Below, one piece after another: positions 44,207-52,809 of a stretch of DNA of 64,000 nucleotides. Made by a program: the position numbers and the translations under genes. The notes beneath the pieces are model-generated. The model saw nothing but the letters and a program-made list of their open reading frames with translations, did no database searches and was not told where the DNA came from. Source of the stretch: an uncultured Hydrogenophaga sp. (GTDB lineage: Bacteria > Pseudomonadota > Gammaproteobacteria > Burkholderiales > Burkholderiaceae_C); the NCBI RefSeq assembly GCF_958439165.1, contig NZ_OY288115.1:1-64000 (forward strand). The letters are read 5' to 3'. Positions within the stretch are counted from its first letter, which is position 1, and each line of letters begins with the position of its first letter.

Positions 44207-44755
44207 TCAGCCGGCCGGCCAGTGCAGGACATGGCCGCCGGGGTGGTGGAAGTCGGGCCTGGGTGCAGGGTGGTGCAGGGCCCAGTAACTGAGGTGTCCG
44301 TCGGTGGTTTCGACCACCGCATTCAGGCCGACGCGCCAGCCCGGGTGGTCTTCGTCGGTGGCCGGGTCGGGCAGGGCGAGCTGCGTCACCATCTGGACAC
44401 CGTCGATGAGGCGCTGGAAGTGCAGCGACGGCGGCGTGGGCGGTGGTGGCGACGGCTCTCGCTCGCGTTCGGCCCGGAAGCGGTAGCAGGCCCACTGGCC
44501 CGATGGCGAGAAATTGAATTCGGTGTAGCCCGCGGAGCCGTCGTCGGTGCGGATGAAGGCCTCGAAGCAGGTGTGCTGCCACAGCTCGTCGGCCGGGCCC
44601 GGCGGTTGCGGTGCGGGCCAGGCGATCTGAGCCGGGTCTGCGTCGACCCGCCAGAACAGCGTCAGCAGCGGTCCGCTGCGCTGCAGCCCGACCCGCAGCG
44701 CAACCCGGGTCGGGGGCGGGCTGGCTGGGTGAGAGCTGAGTTCGAGCGGCGTCAT
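44207..44755 (-). CDS. DOMON-like domain protein
   Basis: This encodes 182 residues forming an apparent beta-sandwich. WQHTCFEAFIRTDD, YTEFNFSPSGQWACYRF and GWRVGLNAVVETTDG resemble the DOMON-like type found in Burkholderiales and cyanobacteria, which may bind carbohydrate or haem. There is no signal peptide. An alternative ATG lies 9 bases upstream. It lies 20 bases upstream of, and in line with, the NamZ-like gene, so the two may be coexpressed, which would fit a sugar-binding role. Biochemical function is unknown. Confidence 0.7.
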   Translation of the reverse strand: MTPLELSSHPASPPPTRVALRVGLQRSGPLLTLFWRVDADPAQIAWPAPQPPGPADELWQHTCFEAFIRTDDGSAGYTEFNFSPSGQWACYRFRAEREREPSPPPPTPPSLHFQRLIDGVQMVTQLALPDPATDEDHPGWRVGLNAVVETTDGHLSYWALHHPAPRPDFHHPGGHVLHWPAG

Positions 44756-44809
44756 GGCCGACATTCTGGCAGCAGCGCCGCTGTGCCCGCGGCAGGGTCC
44801 GGGCCCGTG

Positions 44810-44853
44810 CGTCACATGAAAGTCATGTGAATGCCACATGAGCGTCACTCCTG
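44810..44853 (+). promoter_or_regulatory. Four-unit Pho box upstream of olsB-like gene
   Basis: Four direct repeats with an exact 11-base period are visible: CGTCACATGAA, AGTCATGTGAA, TGCCACATGAG and CGTCACTCCTG. Period and GTCA core match tandem PhoB half-sites. The array ends 54 bases before the chosen start codon of the N-acyltransferase gene. No clear -10 is assigned. Confidence 0.7.
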
Positions 44854-44907
44854 CGCTCCAGACTCCGTCGCATGCAAGAAGTACCGACCCCAGCACAGGA
44901 GCCTGCC

Positions 44908-45744
44908 ATGAAGGAACTGCCCACCCCCACGCTCGACCTGTCGCCAGCCGCCTGGCCACGGGGGTCACTTCATCCCCGCCCGCTGGCAGCGGCTGCGGGC
45001 CCGGTGGCCGGCATCGAGGTGGCCTGGGCGCGGCATCTGGACGAAGTTCGTGAAGCGCAGCGTCTGAGGTACCAAGTGTTCGCCCAGGAAATGGGCGCGC
45101 GCCTGCCGGTCACGGTGCCAGGCCACGACATCGACCTGTTCGACGATTACTGCGAGCACCTGCTGGTGCGCGACGCGGCCAGCCGCGCAGTGGTCGGCAC
45201 CTACCGTGTGCTGACGCCGGCCCAGGCGCGGCGCGTGGGCAGCACCTACAGCGACACCGAATTCGACCTCACCCGCCTGCGCGGCGTGCGCGAGCGCATG
45301 GTGGAACTGGGCCGCAGCTGCGTGCATGCCGACCACCGCCATGGTGGCGTGATCATGGCCTTGTGGGGCGCCTTGGCCGGGTTCATGGTCAACAACCGGC
45401 TGGACATGATGATCGGCTGCGCCAGCATCCCCATGCACCACGAGGGCCCGCATGGCCGTGTGGGCGGCGGGCACGCGGCGGCCAGCATCTGGCGGCAGGT
45501 CAGCCGCACCCACCTGGCGCCGATCGACTTCCATGTGCGGCCGCGGCTGCCGCTGCCGGTCGAGCAGCTCGACGACAGCCTGGACGTGGAGCCGCCAGCC
45601 CTCATCAAGGGTTACCTGCGGCTGGGTGCCAAGGTGCTGGGCCCGCCGGCCTGGGATCCGGACTTCAACGCCGCCGACCTGCCCATGTTCATGCGCATCG
45701 CCGACCTGCCATCGCGCTACCGGCGGCACTTCCTGGGGACCTGA
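44908..45744 (+). CDS. olsB: GNAT-family N-acyltransferase, probable ornithine-acyl-ACP acyltransferase (OlsB-like)
   Basis: This encodes 278 residues. It matches the GNAT acyltransferases that attach a 3-hydroxyacyl chain to ornithine, the first step of ornithine-lipid synthesis: RLRYQVFAQEMGARLP, DIDLFDDYCEHLLVRD, ELGRSCVHADHRHGGVIMAL and FMVNNRLDMMIGCASIPM. The ATG at 44908 follows CACAGGAG; an earlier ATG 12 codons upstream lacks it. No OlsA acyltransferase gene is adjacent. A four-unit Pho box lies upstream, consistent with replacement of phospholipids under phosphate limitation. The OlsB assignment is by family plus context. Confidence 0.82.
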   Translation: MKELPTPTLDLSPAAWPRGSLHPRPLAAAAGPVAGIEVAWARHLDEVREAQRLRYQVFAQEMGARLPVTVPGHDIDLFDDYCEHLLVRDAASRAVVGTYRVLTPAQARRVGSTYSDTEFDLTRLRGVRERMVELGRSCVHADHRHGGVIMALWGALAGFMVNNRLDMMIGCASIPMHHEGPHGRVGGGHAAASIWRQVSRTHLAPIDFHVRPRLPLPVEQLDDSLDVEPPALIKGYLRLGAKVLGPPAWDPDFNAADLPMFMRIADLPSRYRRHFLGT

Positions 45745-45748
45745 CCCG

Positions 45749-46810
45749 GTGCGCATCCTCATCGTCACCGACATCTGGCAGACCCACGACCATGGCGTGG
45801 GTCACCTGCTGGTCGAGCTCACCCGCGAGCTGCAGCAGATCGGCCATTCGGTGACGGTGGTGCAGCCCGGCGCCTTTGCCTGCCTGCCGCTGGGTGCCGG
45901 CGCGCCGCGCTGGGTGGCCTGGCCGGGAGAGCGGCTTCGCCGTCTGATGGACGAGGCCCGGCCCGACGCGGTGCACATTGCCACCCAGGGCCCGCTGGGC
46001 TGGGCAGCGCGACGCCACTGCCTTCGCCGCCGTTGGCCCTTTTCGAGTGCCTGCCACAGCGATGTGGCGGCATGGCTGGGTCGGCGCGGCATCATGCCGC
46101 CGCCCTGGGCCGATGTGCTCATGCAGCGGTTCCACCGGGAAAGCAGCGCCGTGCTGGTGAGCAGCCCGGCGCTGCTTCGCCGCCTCGAGTCGATGCGCTG
46201 GGAACGCCTGCACGACTGGTCTCCCGGGGTCGACACCCGCCTGTTCCGCCTCGCCGATCCACCGCTGGCAGACCGAGGTCTCGGACCGCTGGCCCGACCG
46301 GTCAGCCTGTATGTGGGCCCGGTCACACACGAGCGCGATGTCGAGGCGTTCCTCGAACTCGATGTCCCCGGCAGCAAGCTGGTGTGTGGCGACGGGCCTC
46401 AGGCCCGCGCCCTGAGTCAGCGCCACCCCAACGTGCACTGGCTGGGTGTGCTCCCGCGGCACGATCTGGTGCGCATCTACCAGGCGGCCGACGTGCTGGT
46501 CTACCCGGGTCGCCAGGACGGAGCCGGCCGGGTCGTGCTGGAGGCCATGGCCTGCGGCACTCCCGTGGCAGCACGGCCGGTCGACGGCCCGCTGCAGCGG
46601 GTGGCCGACCAGGGTGGTGCCCTCGACCACGATCTGTCTGCAGCGTGGCATGCGGCCTTGCGCCAGCCCCGCTGGCAGGTTCACGCCCATGCGTCTGCGT
46701 TCGCCTGGCCCCGGGCCGCTGCCGAATTCGTGCAGCTGCTGCCCTCCATTCCGGTGAACCGCCGCAGCCGCGCTGTGGCGACATCTGTCCACAGCATGGC
46801 ATCCCGGTGA
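45749..46810 (+). CDS. GT-B glycosyltransferase (family 4-like)
   Basis: This encodes 353 residues from a GTG start 4 bases after olsB. The N-terminal domain opens RILIVTDIWQTHDHGVGHLL, and the C-terminal donor domain has VLVYPGRQDGAGRVVLEAMACGTPVAA with the EX7E pair typical of GT4. GVDTRLFRLADPP and LYVGPVTHERDVEAFL resemble the diacylglycerol/mannosyl-transferase branch. Tight coupling to the Pho-controlled olsB suggests a glycolipid made during phosphate starvation, but the sugar and acceptor are unknown. ppk follows at once. Confidence 0.82.
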   Translation: MRILIVTDIWQTHDHGVGHLLVELTRELQQIGHSVTVVQPGAFACLPLGAGAPRWVAWPGERLRRLMDEARPDAVHIATQGPLGWAARRHCLRRRWPFSSACHSDVAAWLGRRGIMPPPWADVLMQRFHRESSAVLVSSPALLRRLESMRWERLHDWSPGVDTRLFRLADPPLADRGLGPLARPVSLYVGPVTHERDVEAFLELDVPGSKLVCGDGPQARALSQRHPNVHWLGVLPRHDLVRIYQAADVLVYPGRQDGAGRVVLEAMACGTPVAARPVDGPLQRVADQGGALDHDLSAAWHAALRQPRWQVHAHASAFAWPRAAAEFVQLLPSIPVNRRSRAVATSVHSMASR

Positions 46811-46814
46811 AATA

Positions 46815-48953
46815 ATGAGTTCGAAAAATTCGGCTCCGGTCACAGATCCGGAGTCGCCAACTGCAAGGTCCATGAGCACCCCTCCATCCGGCCACCGACA
46901 CGCCCTTCTTGACCGCGACCACAGCATCCTCGCCTTCAACGAGCGGGTGATGGACTGGGCCCGCCGCCCCGACGTTCCTCTGCTGGAGCGGCTGCGTTAC
47001 CTCAGCATCGTGTCCAGCAACCTCGACGAATTCTTCGAGGTGCGGGTGGCACAGCACATCACCGCGGCCAAGGCGAACGAGCAACGCGGCCTCTACACCG
47101 CGCAGACCTACGAGCAGCTGTCTGTCAAGGTGCACCAGCTGGTGGCCCAGCAGTACGCCATCTACAACGACGAACTGCTGCCACTGCTGGAGAAGAAGAG
47201 CATCAAGCTGGTCTCGCACGGCGAGCGCACCGCCTCGCAGCGGCGTTGGGTCAAGGACTTCTTCGTCAGCGAGGTGCAGCCCCTGCTGATGCCGGTCGGA
47301 CTCGACCCGGCCCATCCGTTTCCGCAGGTGGCCAACAAGTCGCTCAACTTCATCGTGCGGCTCACCGGCAAGGACGCCTTCGGCCGCGAGAACGAGATCG
47401 CCATCGTCAAGGTGCCGCGCATCCTGCCGCGGTTCGTCCGCATGCCGCAGGCCAAGGGATCGCGCCAGGCGCTGTTCGTGTCCATCTCCAGCCTGATCCG
47501 CTCTCACCTGGGCGACCTGTTTCCTGGCCGCCAGGTGACCGAGTTCTCGCAGTTCCGGGTGACCCGGCACTCCGATCTCGCGGTCGACGAAGAAGAGGTC
47601 AAGAACCTGCGCACCGCCCTGCGCAAGGGCCTGCAGCAGCGCCACTATGGTCAGGCCCTGCGGCTGGAGGTGTCGGCCGGCTGTTCCGAGTTCCTCTCGG
47701 GCTTCCTGCTCGAGCAGTTCGGACTCCCGGATGCCGCCCTGTACCGGGTGCCCGGGCCCGTGAACCTGGTGCGCCTGAACCAGCTGATCGACAAGGTCGA
47801 TGCGCCCGCACTGCGCTTCGAGACCTACAACGCCGGCTGGCCGGTGCAGCTTCACCCGGGCCAGTCGTACTTCGAGCGGCTCCAGCAGGGCGACGTGCTG
47901 ATCCACCAGCCGTATGAAAGCTTCGATGCGGTGCTGTCCTTCCTGCGCGAGGCGGTGCAGGACCCGGATGTGCTCGCCATCAAGCAGACCATCTACCGCA
48001 CCGGCGCCAAGTCCGAGCTGATGGAGCTGCTGCGCGAGGCGGTGCGCCGCGGCAAGGAAGTCACGGCGGTGGTGGAGCTCAAGGCCCGCTTCGATGAAGA
48101 GGCCAACATCAACTACGCCGAGCGGCTGGAGTCGGTCGGGGCGCAGGTGGTCTACGGCGTGGTCGGGCTCAAGACCCACGCCAAGATGCTGCTGGTCACC
48201 CGGCGCGAGGAAAGCGGTCTGCGCCGCTACGCCCACATCTCCACCGGCAACTACAACCCGGGCACCGCGCGGCTCTACACCGACCTGAGCTACCTCACCG
48301 CCGACCCCTTGCTCACGGCCGACCTGGACCAGATTTTCCTGCACCTGGCCAGCCAGAACCGCCTGCCGAAGATGAACAAGGCGTTGATGGCGCCGTTCCA
48401 CCTGCACAAGGCCATGCTGGACAAGGTGGAGGCCGCCGGCGCGGCTGCCGCAGCCGGCAAGCCGGCCAGCATCGTGCTCAAGATGAATGCGCTGACCGAC
48501 GAGCCAATGGCCCGTGCGCTGGCCCATGCATCGCAGCAGGGGGTCAAGATCGACCTGATCGTGCGTGGCGCCTGCGTGCTGCCGGCCCAGGTGCCCGGCT
48601 TCACCGACAACGTGCGGGTGCGTTCGGTCATAGGACGGCTGCTGGAGCACTCCCGGGTGTTCCAGTTCCGCATCGACGGTCACGAGGAAGTGTGGCTGTC
48701 CAGCGCCGACTGGATGAACCGCAACATGCTGCGGCGCATCGAGCTGGCCTGGCCGGTGACCGACCCGGTGCTGCGCAACCGCATCGTCGACGAGTGCCTG
48801 CTGGCCTATCTGCACGACACGCGCGATGCCTGGCTGCTGCAGCCGGACGGCACCTACATGCCGGCCGCCCAGTCTGGTGGCAGCCGCCGCAGCCGCGCGG
48901 TGCAGCATTCGGCCCAGTCGAGCCTGATGGCGCTCTACGGCACCAAGGGCTGA
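46815..48953 (+). CDS. ppk1: Polyphosphate kinase 1
   Basis: This encodes 712 residues, normal for PPK1. It transfers the ATP gamma-phosphate to growing polyphosphate chains via a phosphohistidine. LERLRYLSIVSSNLDEFFEVRV is the N-terminal signature. The active histidine is in VVGLKTHAKMLLVTRRE, and YAHISTGNYNPGTARLYTDL is the phospholipase D-like motif. An ATG 19 codons downstream is an alternative start that would drop a disordered head. It lies 4 bases after the glycosyltransferase and before sixA. Confidence 0.95.
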   Translation: MSSKNSAPVTDPESPTARSMSTPPSGHRHALLDRDHSILAFNERVMDWARRPDVPLLERLRYLSIVSSNLDEFFEVRVAQHITAAKANEQRGLYTAQTYEQLSVKVHQLVAQQYAIYNDELLPLLEKKSIKLVSHGERTASQRRWVKDFFVSEVQPLLMPVGLDPAHPFPQVANKSLNFIVRLTGKDAFGRENEIAIVKVPRILPRFVRMPQAKGSRQALFVSISSLIRSHLGDLFPGRQVTEFSQFRVTRHSDLAVDEEEVKNLRTALRKGLQQRHYGQALRLEVSAGCSEFLSGFLLEQFGLPDAALYRVPGPVNLVRLNQLIDKVDAPALRFETYNAGWPVQLHPGQSYFERLQQGDVLIHQPYESFDAVLSFLREAVQDPDVLAIKQTIYRTGAKSELMELLREAVRRGKEVTAVVELKARFDEEANINYAERLESVGAQVVYGVVGLKTHAKMLLVTRREESGLRRYAHISTGNYNPGTARLYTDLSYLTADPLLTADLDQIFLHLASQNRLPKMNKALMAPFHLHKAMLDKVEAAGAAAAAGKPASIVLKMNALTDEPMARALAHASQQGVKIDLIVRGACVLPAQVPGFTDNVRVRSVIGRLLEHSRVFQFRIDGHEEVWLSSADWMNRNMLRRIELAWPVTDPVLRNRIVDECLLAYLHDTRDAWLLQPDGTYMPAAQSGGSRRSRAVQHSAQSSLMALYGTKG

Positions 48954-48967
48954 GGCGGGATCGCACC

Positions 48968-49450
48968 ATGGACCTGATCCTGTGGCGGCACGCCGAAGCG
49001 CACGAGCATCCCGACCTGCTGGAAGGGCAGCCGGGCGACGAGGTCGATCTGGCCCGGCGTCTCACGCCGCGTGGCGAAAAACAGGCGGCCCGCATGGCCG
49101 CCTGGCTCGACCGCCAGCTGCCCGAGGGCACGCGCATCTGGTGCAGCCCGGCCGCCCGTTGCGAACAGACGGCGATGGCACTGGGGCGCAAGTACCGCAC
49201 CAGCCCGACCATCCTGCCGGAAGCCTCTTCCGGTGCACTGCTCGACCTGGTGAACTGGCCCGATGGCCGTTCACCGGTGCTGGTGGTGGGGCATCAGCCC
49301 ACGCTGGGCTGGGTGATCAGCCAGACGGTGGGCATGCTGCGCGACGAATGCGCCGTCAAGAAGGGCGCGGTGTGGTGGCTGCGGCACCGGGAGCGGGCCG
49401 GCGCGCACCAGACGGTCATTCTGGCTGTGCAGACGCCGGAGCTGCTGTAA
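48968..49450 (+). CDS. sixA: Histidine phosphatase family protein, SixA-like
   Basis: This encodes 160 residues. The phosphohistidine catalytic motif is WRHAEAHEH, the second arginine is in CSPAARCEQTA, and VVGHQPTLGWVIS holds the second histidine. Length and motifs fit SixA, which removes phosphate from histidine phosphotransfer proteins. It starts 14 bases after ppk1, a common Burkholderiales pairing that hints at a link with phosphate signalling. The last 35 bases overlap the opposite-strand histone-like gene. Confidence 0.87.
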   Translation: MDLILWRHAEAHEHPDLLEGQPGDEVDLARRLTPRGEKQAARMAAWLDRQLPEGTRIWCSPAARCEQTAMALGRKYRTSPTILPEASSGALLDLVNWPDGRSPVLVVGHQPTLGWVISQTVGMLRDECAVKKGAVWWLRHRERAGAHQTVILAVQTPELL

Positions 49451-49937
49451 CTGCCGGCTTGGCGGGCGCCTTCTTTGCTGCCGCTTTCCTGGCCGGTGCC
49501 TTCGGGATGGGAGCCTGGGTGGCAGCAGTCGGCTTCACCGGGGCCTTCCGGGCGGGCGCCTTCTTGGCAACCGCTTTTTTCGCTGGCGCTTTCTTCGCAG
49601 CCGCCTTCACAGCGGTCTTCGCAGCTGGTGCTTTCGCAGGTGTTTTTGCGGGTGTGGCCTTGGAGGCAGGACGGGGTTTGGCTGCCGGGGCCACCTCTGC
49701 GTGGGGACGACCCGGCTTGAGCGTGGGCACCGCCGCCACAGCGGCCTTGAAGCCGGCATCGCTCATGGCCATCAGGGCCATGAGGCCGGCGCGCAGCAAC
49801 TCGCTTTTCTTGACCGAGGTGCCCATGGCGATGGCTCGGCTCTTGAGTGCCTCGATCGCGGCGTACTCGGCCTTCGGAATGGTGAAACTGTCGCGCACCA
49901 GCTTGGGTTTGCGGGGGGTGTTCTTGCTGTCCGGCAT
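49416..49937 (-). CDS. Ribbon-helix-helix protein with histone H1-like Lys/Ala/Pro tail
   Basis: This encodes 173 residues. Residues about 13-60 (VRDSFTIPKAEYAAIEALKS, KKSELLRAGLMALM) fit a ribbon-helix-helix DNA-binding fold. From about residue 72 the chain is a low-complexity tail of AKKAPAKKAVAKKAPARKAP type, like eukaryotic H1 or Pseudomonas AlgP. Such tails bind DNA and can bind polyphosphate. The gene lies between ppk1-sixA and ppx, downstream of ppx on the same strand. It could be a nucleoid protein, a regulator or a polyP-binding factor; none is proven. Confidence 0.75.
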   Translation of the reverse strand: MPDSKNTPRKPKLVRDSFTIPKAEYAAIEALKSRAIAMGTSVKKSELLRAGLMALMAMSDAGFKAAVAAVPTLKPGRPHAEVAPAAKPRPASKATPAKTPAKAPAAKTAVKAAAKKAPAKKAVAKKAPARKAPVKPTAATQAPIPKAPARKAAAKKAPAKPAVTAAPASAQPE

Positions 49938-49998
49938 GCGGCCTCCTGGATGGTGTCGTGGACGACGGGAGGCAACAGTGTAAATCGTATAAACCGAT

Positions 49999-51483
49999 TC
50001 AGCGGATGTCCGCGCTGAACTTCCACACCGTCTTCTGCCAGGCCAGCACTTCCTCGCTCAGCAGCCAGGCCGACTGCGGATAGCGCCGCGCCCAACCGGG
50101 CTGCGTGGTCAGGCGGAACGCACCTGCCTTGTAGCTCAGGCGCACGGCCGAGTGCTCGGGCATCTGACGGGCATGGCACATGATCACGGCCAGCCGCAGG
50201 CAGAGCAGCTGCTTGGCGAACAGCTCGTCCTGGAGCGCCTCTTCGAGCTTGCGCAGCTTGCCGCGCTGGCCGAGCACCAGCAGGCTCATGCGGTGCAGTT
50301 CCGGAATCGAGAAACCCGGAGCGTCCACATGGTCGAGCACATAGGCACCGTGGTGGTGTGCCCGGTCGTGCGAGATGTGGGTGCCGACCTCGTGCAGCCG
50401 TGCTGCCCATGCCAGCTTCTGCGAGTAACGCTGGTTCTGGTCGTCCTGGGCAGCCACCTGGGCGAACAGGGCCATGGCCACCTCGCCGACCCGGCCGGCC
50501 TGGGCGGTGTCGATGGAGAAGCGCTGGCTCAGCCAGTTCACCGTCCGCTCGCGCACATCGCCGCCATCGGTCTCGCGGTCGATCAGGTCGTACAGCGCTC
50601 CCTGGCGCAGTGCTCCCTGGGCCGGCAGCATCTGCTGGATGTCGAACAGGTCGAAGATGGCGCGCAGCACGGCCACACCGCCGGCAATCACCGGGCGCCG
50701 GTCGTCCTTGAGGCCGTCGAGCTTCAGGGCATCCACGTTGCCGGCGCGGATCAGCCGGTCGGTCAGCCAGTCCAGGCCGCTGCGGGTGACCAGGCCGGTG
50801 GCCCAGCCGTTGGCGCCGAGCATTTCTGCCACCGCACCGACCGTTCCCGATGATCCGTAGGCCACGTTCCAGTCGGCGGGCGGGAAGGTGTCGAGGGCTT
50901 CGTCCAGCACCGCCTTGGCGGCCACCTCGGCGGTCTTGAACGCCGCAGCGCTCACCGCGCCGCGGGCAAAGTAACGGCCCGACCAGGCCACGCTGCCCAG
51001 CCGGTAGGACTCCATGGCCTGCGCGACATACCCCTGGCCCAGGATCATCTCGGTGGAGCGCCCCCCGATGTCGACCACCAGCCGTTTCTCGTCGGAATGG
51101 GGCAGCAGGCGGGACACACCCTGGTAGATCAGCCGGGCTTCTTCATGGCCGGAAACGACCTCGATGGCGAAACCCAGGATGGCCTGCGCGTGGCGCAGGA
51201 ACTCCTCGCGGTTGCGGGCTTCCCGCAGGGTCTGGGTGGCCACGGCCCGCACCTGCTGTTTCTTGAAGCCGTGCAGGCGTTCGGCAAAACGGGCCAGGCA
51301 TTCCCAGCCGCGCTGCATGGCAGCCTGGCTCAGCATCTTGTCGTCGTCGAGTCCGCTGCCCTGGCGCACGGTTTCCTTCAGGTACTCGATGCGCTCGATG
51401 TGGCCTGAGTGGTAGCGGCCGATCTCCAGGCGGAAGCTGTTGGAGCCGAGGTCGATGGCGGCGAGGAGGGTTCCGTTTTGCAT
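49999..51483 (-). CDS. ppx: Exopolyphosphatase (Ppx/GppA family)
   Basis: This encodes 494 residues. It hydrolyses terminal phosphate from polyphosphate, and homologues also use pppGpp. The ASKHA N-terminus is LLAAIDLGSNSFRLEIG, followed by RAVATQTLREARNREEFL, VDIGGRSTEMILG and AYGSSGTVGAVAEML. A C-terminal HD-like domain contains RLHEVGTHISHDRAHHHGAY. The ATG that places DLGSNS near the start was chosen. It is divergent from pstS with Pho boxes between them, so both may respond to PhoB. Confidence 0.93.
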   Translation of the reverse strand: MQNGTLLAAIDLGSNSFRLEIGRYHSGHIERIEYLKETVRQGSGLDDDKMLSQAAMQRGWECLARFAERLHGFKKQQVRAVATQTLREARNREEFLRHAQAILGFAIEVVSGHEEARLIYQGVSRLLPHSDEKRLVVDIGGRSTEMILGQGYVAQAMESYRLGSVAWSGRYFARGAVSAAAFKTAEVAAKAVLDEALDTFPPADWNVAYGSSGTVGAVAEMLGANGWATGLVTRSGLDWLTDRLIRAGNVDALKLDGLKDDRRPVIAGGVAVLRAIFDLFDIQQMLPAQGALRQGALYDLIDRETDGGDVRERTVNWLSQRFSIDTAQAGRVGEVAMALFAQVAAQDDQNQRYSQKLAWAARLHEVGTHISHDRAHHHGAYVLDHVDAPGFSIPELHRMSLLVLGQRGKLRKLEEALQDELFAKQLLCLRLAVIMCHARQMPEHSAVRLSYKAGAFRLTTQPGWARRYPQSAWLLSEEVLAWQKTVWKFSADIR

Positions 51484-51611
51484 TGCGGGATGGGGGCCGG
51501 GTCGGACCGGATCTGCAGAGCCGGTCAGTGGATACAGCCGGCGTGGCTGCATCGGGAGCGGCGATTGTGACGCATGCCGGCCATGCCACTGGCCTCTGTG
51601 ACAGCAAGTCG

Positions 51612-51646
51612 TTTGTCACGTCTTTGTCATACAGACTTTCTACAGT
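51612..51646 (+). promoter_or_regulatory. Pho box and -10 element of the pst operon
   Basis: Two direct repeats with an 11-base period, TTTGTCACGTC (51612-51622) and TTTGTCATACA (51623-51633), match the CTGTCAT-N4-CTGTCAT PhoB site. TACAGT at 51641-51646 is placed as expected for a PhoB-dependent -10. A further CTGTGACA lies upstream at 51596. Confidence 0.75.
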
Positions 51647-51681
51647 CCGTCCGTCCCCCAACACCTACCGCAAGGACCGAC

Positions 51682-52713
51682 ATGAACACCAAACGCACCC
51701 TCCTGAAGTCCGTGGCCGCCGCCGCACTGGCCACCCTGGCTCTGGGCTCCGCCCACGCCGCCGACATCACCGGCGCGGGCGCCACGTTCCCGTTCCCGAT
51801 CTACGCCAAGTGGGCTGAGATGTACAAGGCCCAGACCGGCATCGGCCTGAACTACCAGTCGATCGGCTCGTCCGGCGGCATCCGCCAGATCCGCGCCAAG
51901 ACCGTCGCTTTCGGTGCCACCGACGCCCCGGTGTCGGGCGCCGATCTGGACAAGGACGGCATGGTGCAGTTCCCCGCCATCATCGGTGGCACGGTGCCGG
52001 TGTTCAACCTGGACGGCTTCAAGCAGGGCGAAGTCCGCATCACCGGCCCGGTGCTGGCCGAGATGTTCATGGGCAAGATCACCAACTGGAAGGACCCCAA
52101 GATCGCCGCCCTGAACCCGGGCAAGACCTTCCCCAGCCAGGCCATCACCGTGGTGCACCGTGCCGATGGCTCCGGCACCACCTTCAACTGGACCGACTAC
52201 CTGAGCGTGGTCAGCAAGGAGTGGGCTGACACCGTGGGCAAGGGCGCTGCCGTCAAGTGGCCGGCTCCGACCTCGGTGGGCGGCCGTGGCAACGAGGGCG
52301 TGGCCGCCAACGTGTCGCGCACCCGCGGCTCCATCGGCTACGTGGAATACGCCTACGCCAAGAAGAACAACATTCCCTACATGCAGCTGCAGAACGCCGA
52401 CGGCAACTTCGTGTCGCCGGACGACAAGACCTTCGCAGCCGCTGCCGCCGGTGTCGACTGGTTCAGCGTGCCGGGCATGGGCGTGTCGATGGTCAACGCC
52501 AAGGGCAAGGACGCCTGGCCGGTGAGCACCGCCTCGTTCATCCTGATGTACAAGGAGCCGGCTGACAAGGCGCAGTCCGCCGAAGTGCTGAAGTTCTTCG
52601 ACTGGTCCTTCAAGAACGGCAAGCAGGCCGCCCTGGACCTGGACTATGTGCCGATGCCTGACGCCGTGACCGCCCAGATCCGCCAGCGCGTCTGGGGCCA
52701 GATCGCCAAGTAA
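51682..52713 (+). CDS. pstS: Phosphate ABC transporter substrate-binding protein
   Basis: This encodes 343 residues. The signal peptide MNTKRTLLKSVAAAALATLA ends at AHA, giving a mature ADITGAGATFPFPIYAKW. The phosphate site is in IGSSGGIRQI, FGATDAPVSG and HRADGSGTTFNWTDYL. It captures periplasmic phosphate for PstCAB. The start is fixed by the signal peptide and by CAAGGA upstream. A strong hairpin follows it, as is usual where pstS must be made in excess. Confidence 0.96.
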   Translation: MNTKRTLLKSVAAAALATLALGSAHAADITGAGATFPFPIYAKWAEMYKAQTGIGLNYQSIGSSGGIRQIRAKTVAFGATDAPVSGADLDKDGMVQFPAIIGGTVPVFNLDGFKQGEVRITGPVLAEMFMGKITNWKDPKIAALNPGKTFPSQAITVVHRADGSGTTFNWTDYLSVVSKEWADTVGKGAAVKWPAPTSVGGRGNEGVAANVSRTRGSIGYVEYAYAKKNNIPYMQLQNADGNFVSPDDKTFAAAAAGVDWFSVPGMGVSMVNAKGKDAWPVSTASFILMYKEPADKAQSAEVLKFFDWSFKNGKQAALDLDYVPMPDAVTAQIRQRVWGQIAK

Positions 52714-52738
52714 TCGGCGGTCGATCCGCCCGGTGCCG

Positions 52739-52780
52739 ACCCGCCAGCCGACCTCGATCGGCCGGCGGGTTTGCGGTTTA
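52739..52780 (+). terminator. Hairpin between pstS and pstC, probable partial terminator
   Basis: ACCCGCC (52739-52745) pairs with GGCGGGT (52764-52770), extended inwards by GCCGA/TCGGC, and TTTGCGGTTT follows. The imperfect T run suggests partial termination or 3' protection of pstS mRNA rather than a full stop. Confidence 0.5.
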
Positions 52781-52809
52781 AAGTCTGTGATATCGACCCG
52801 GAGGGGGTC

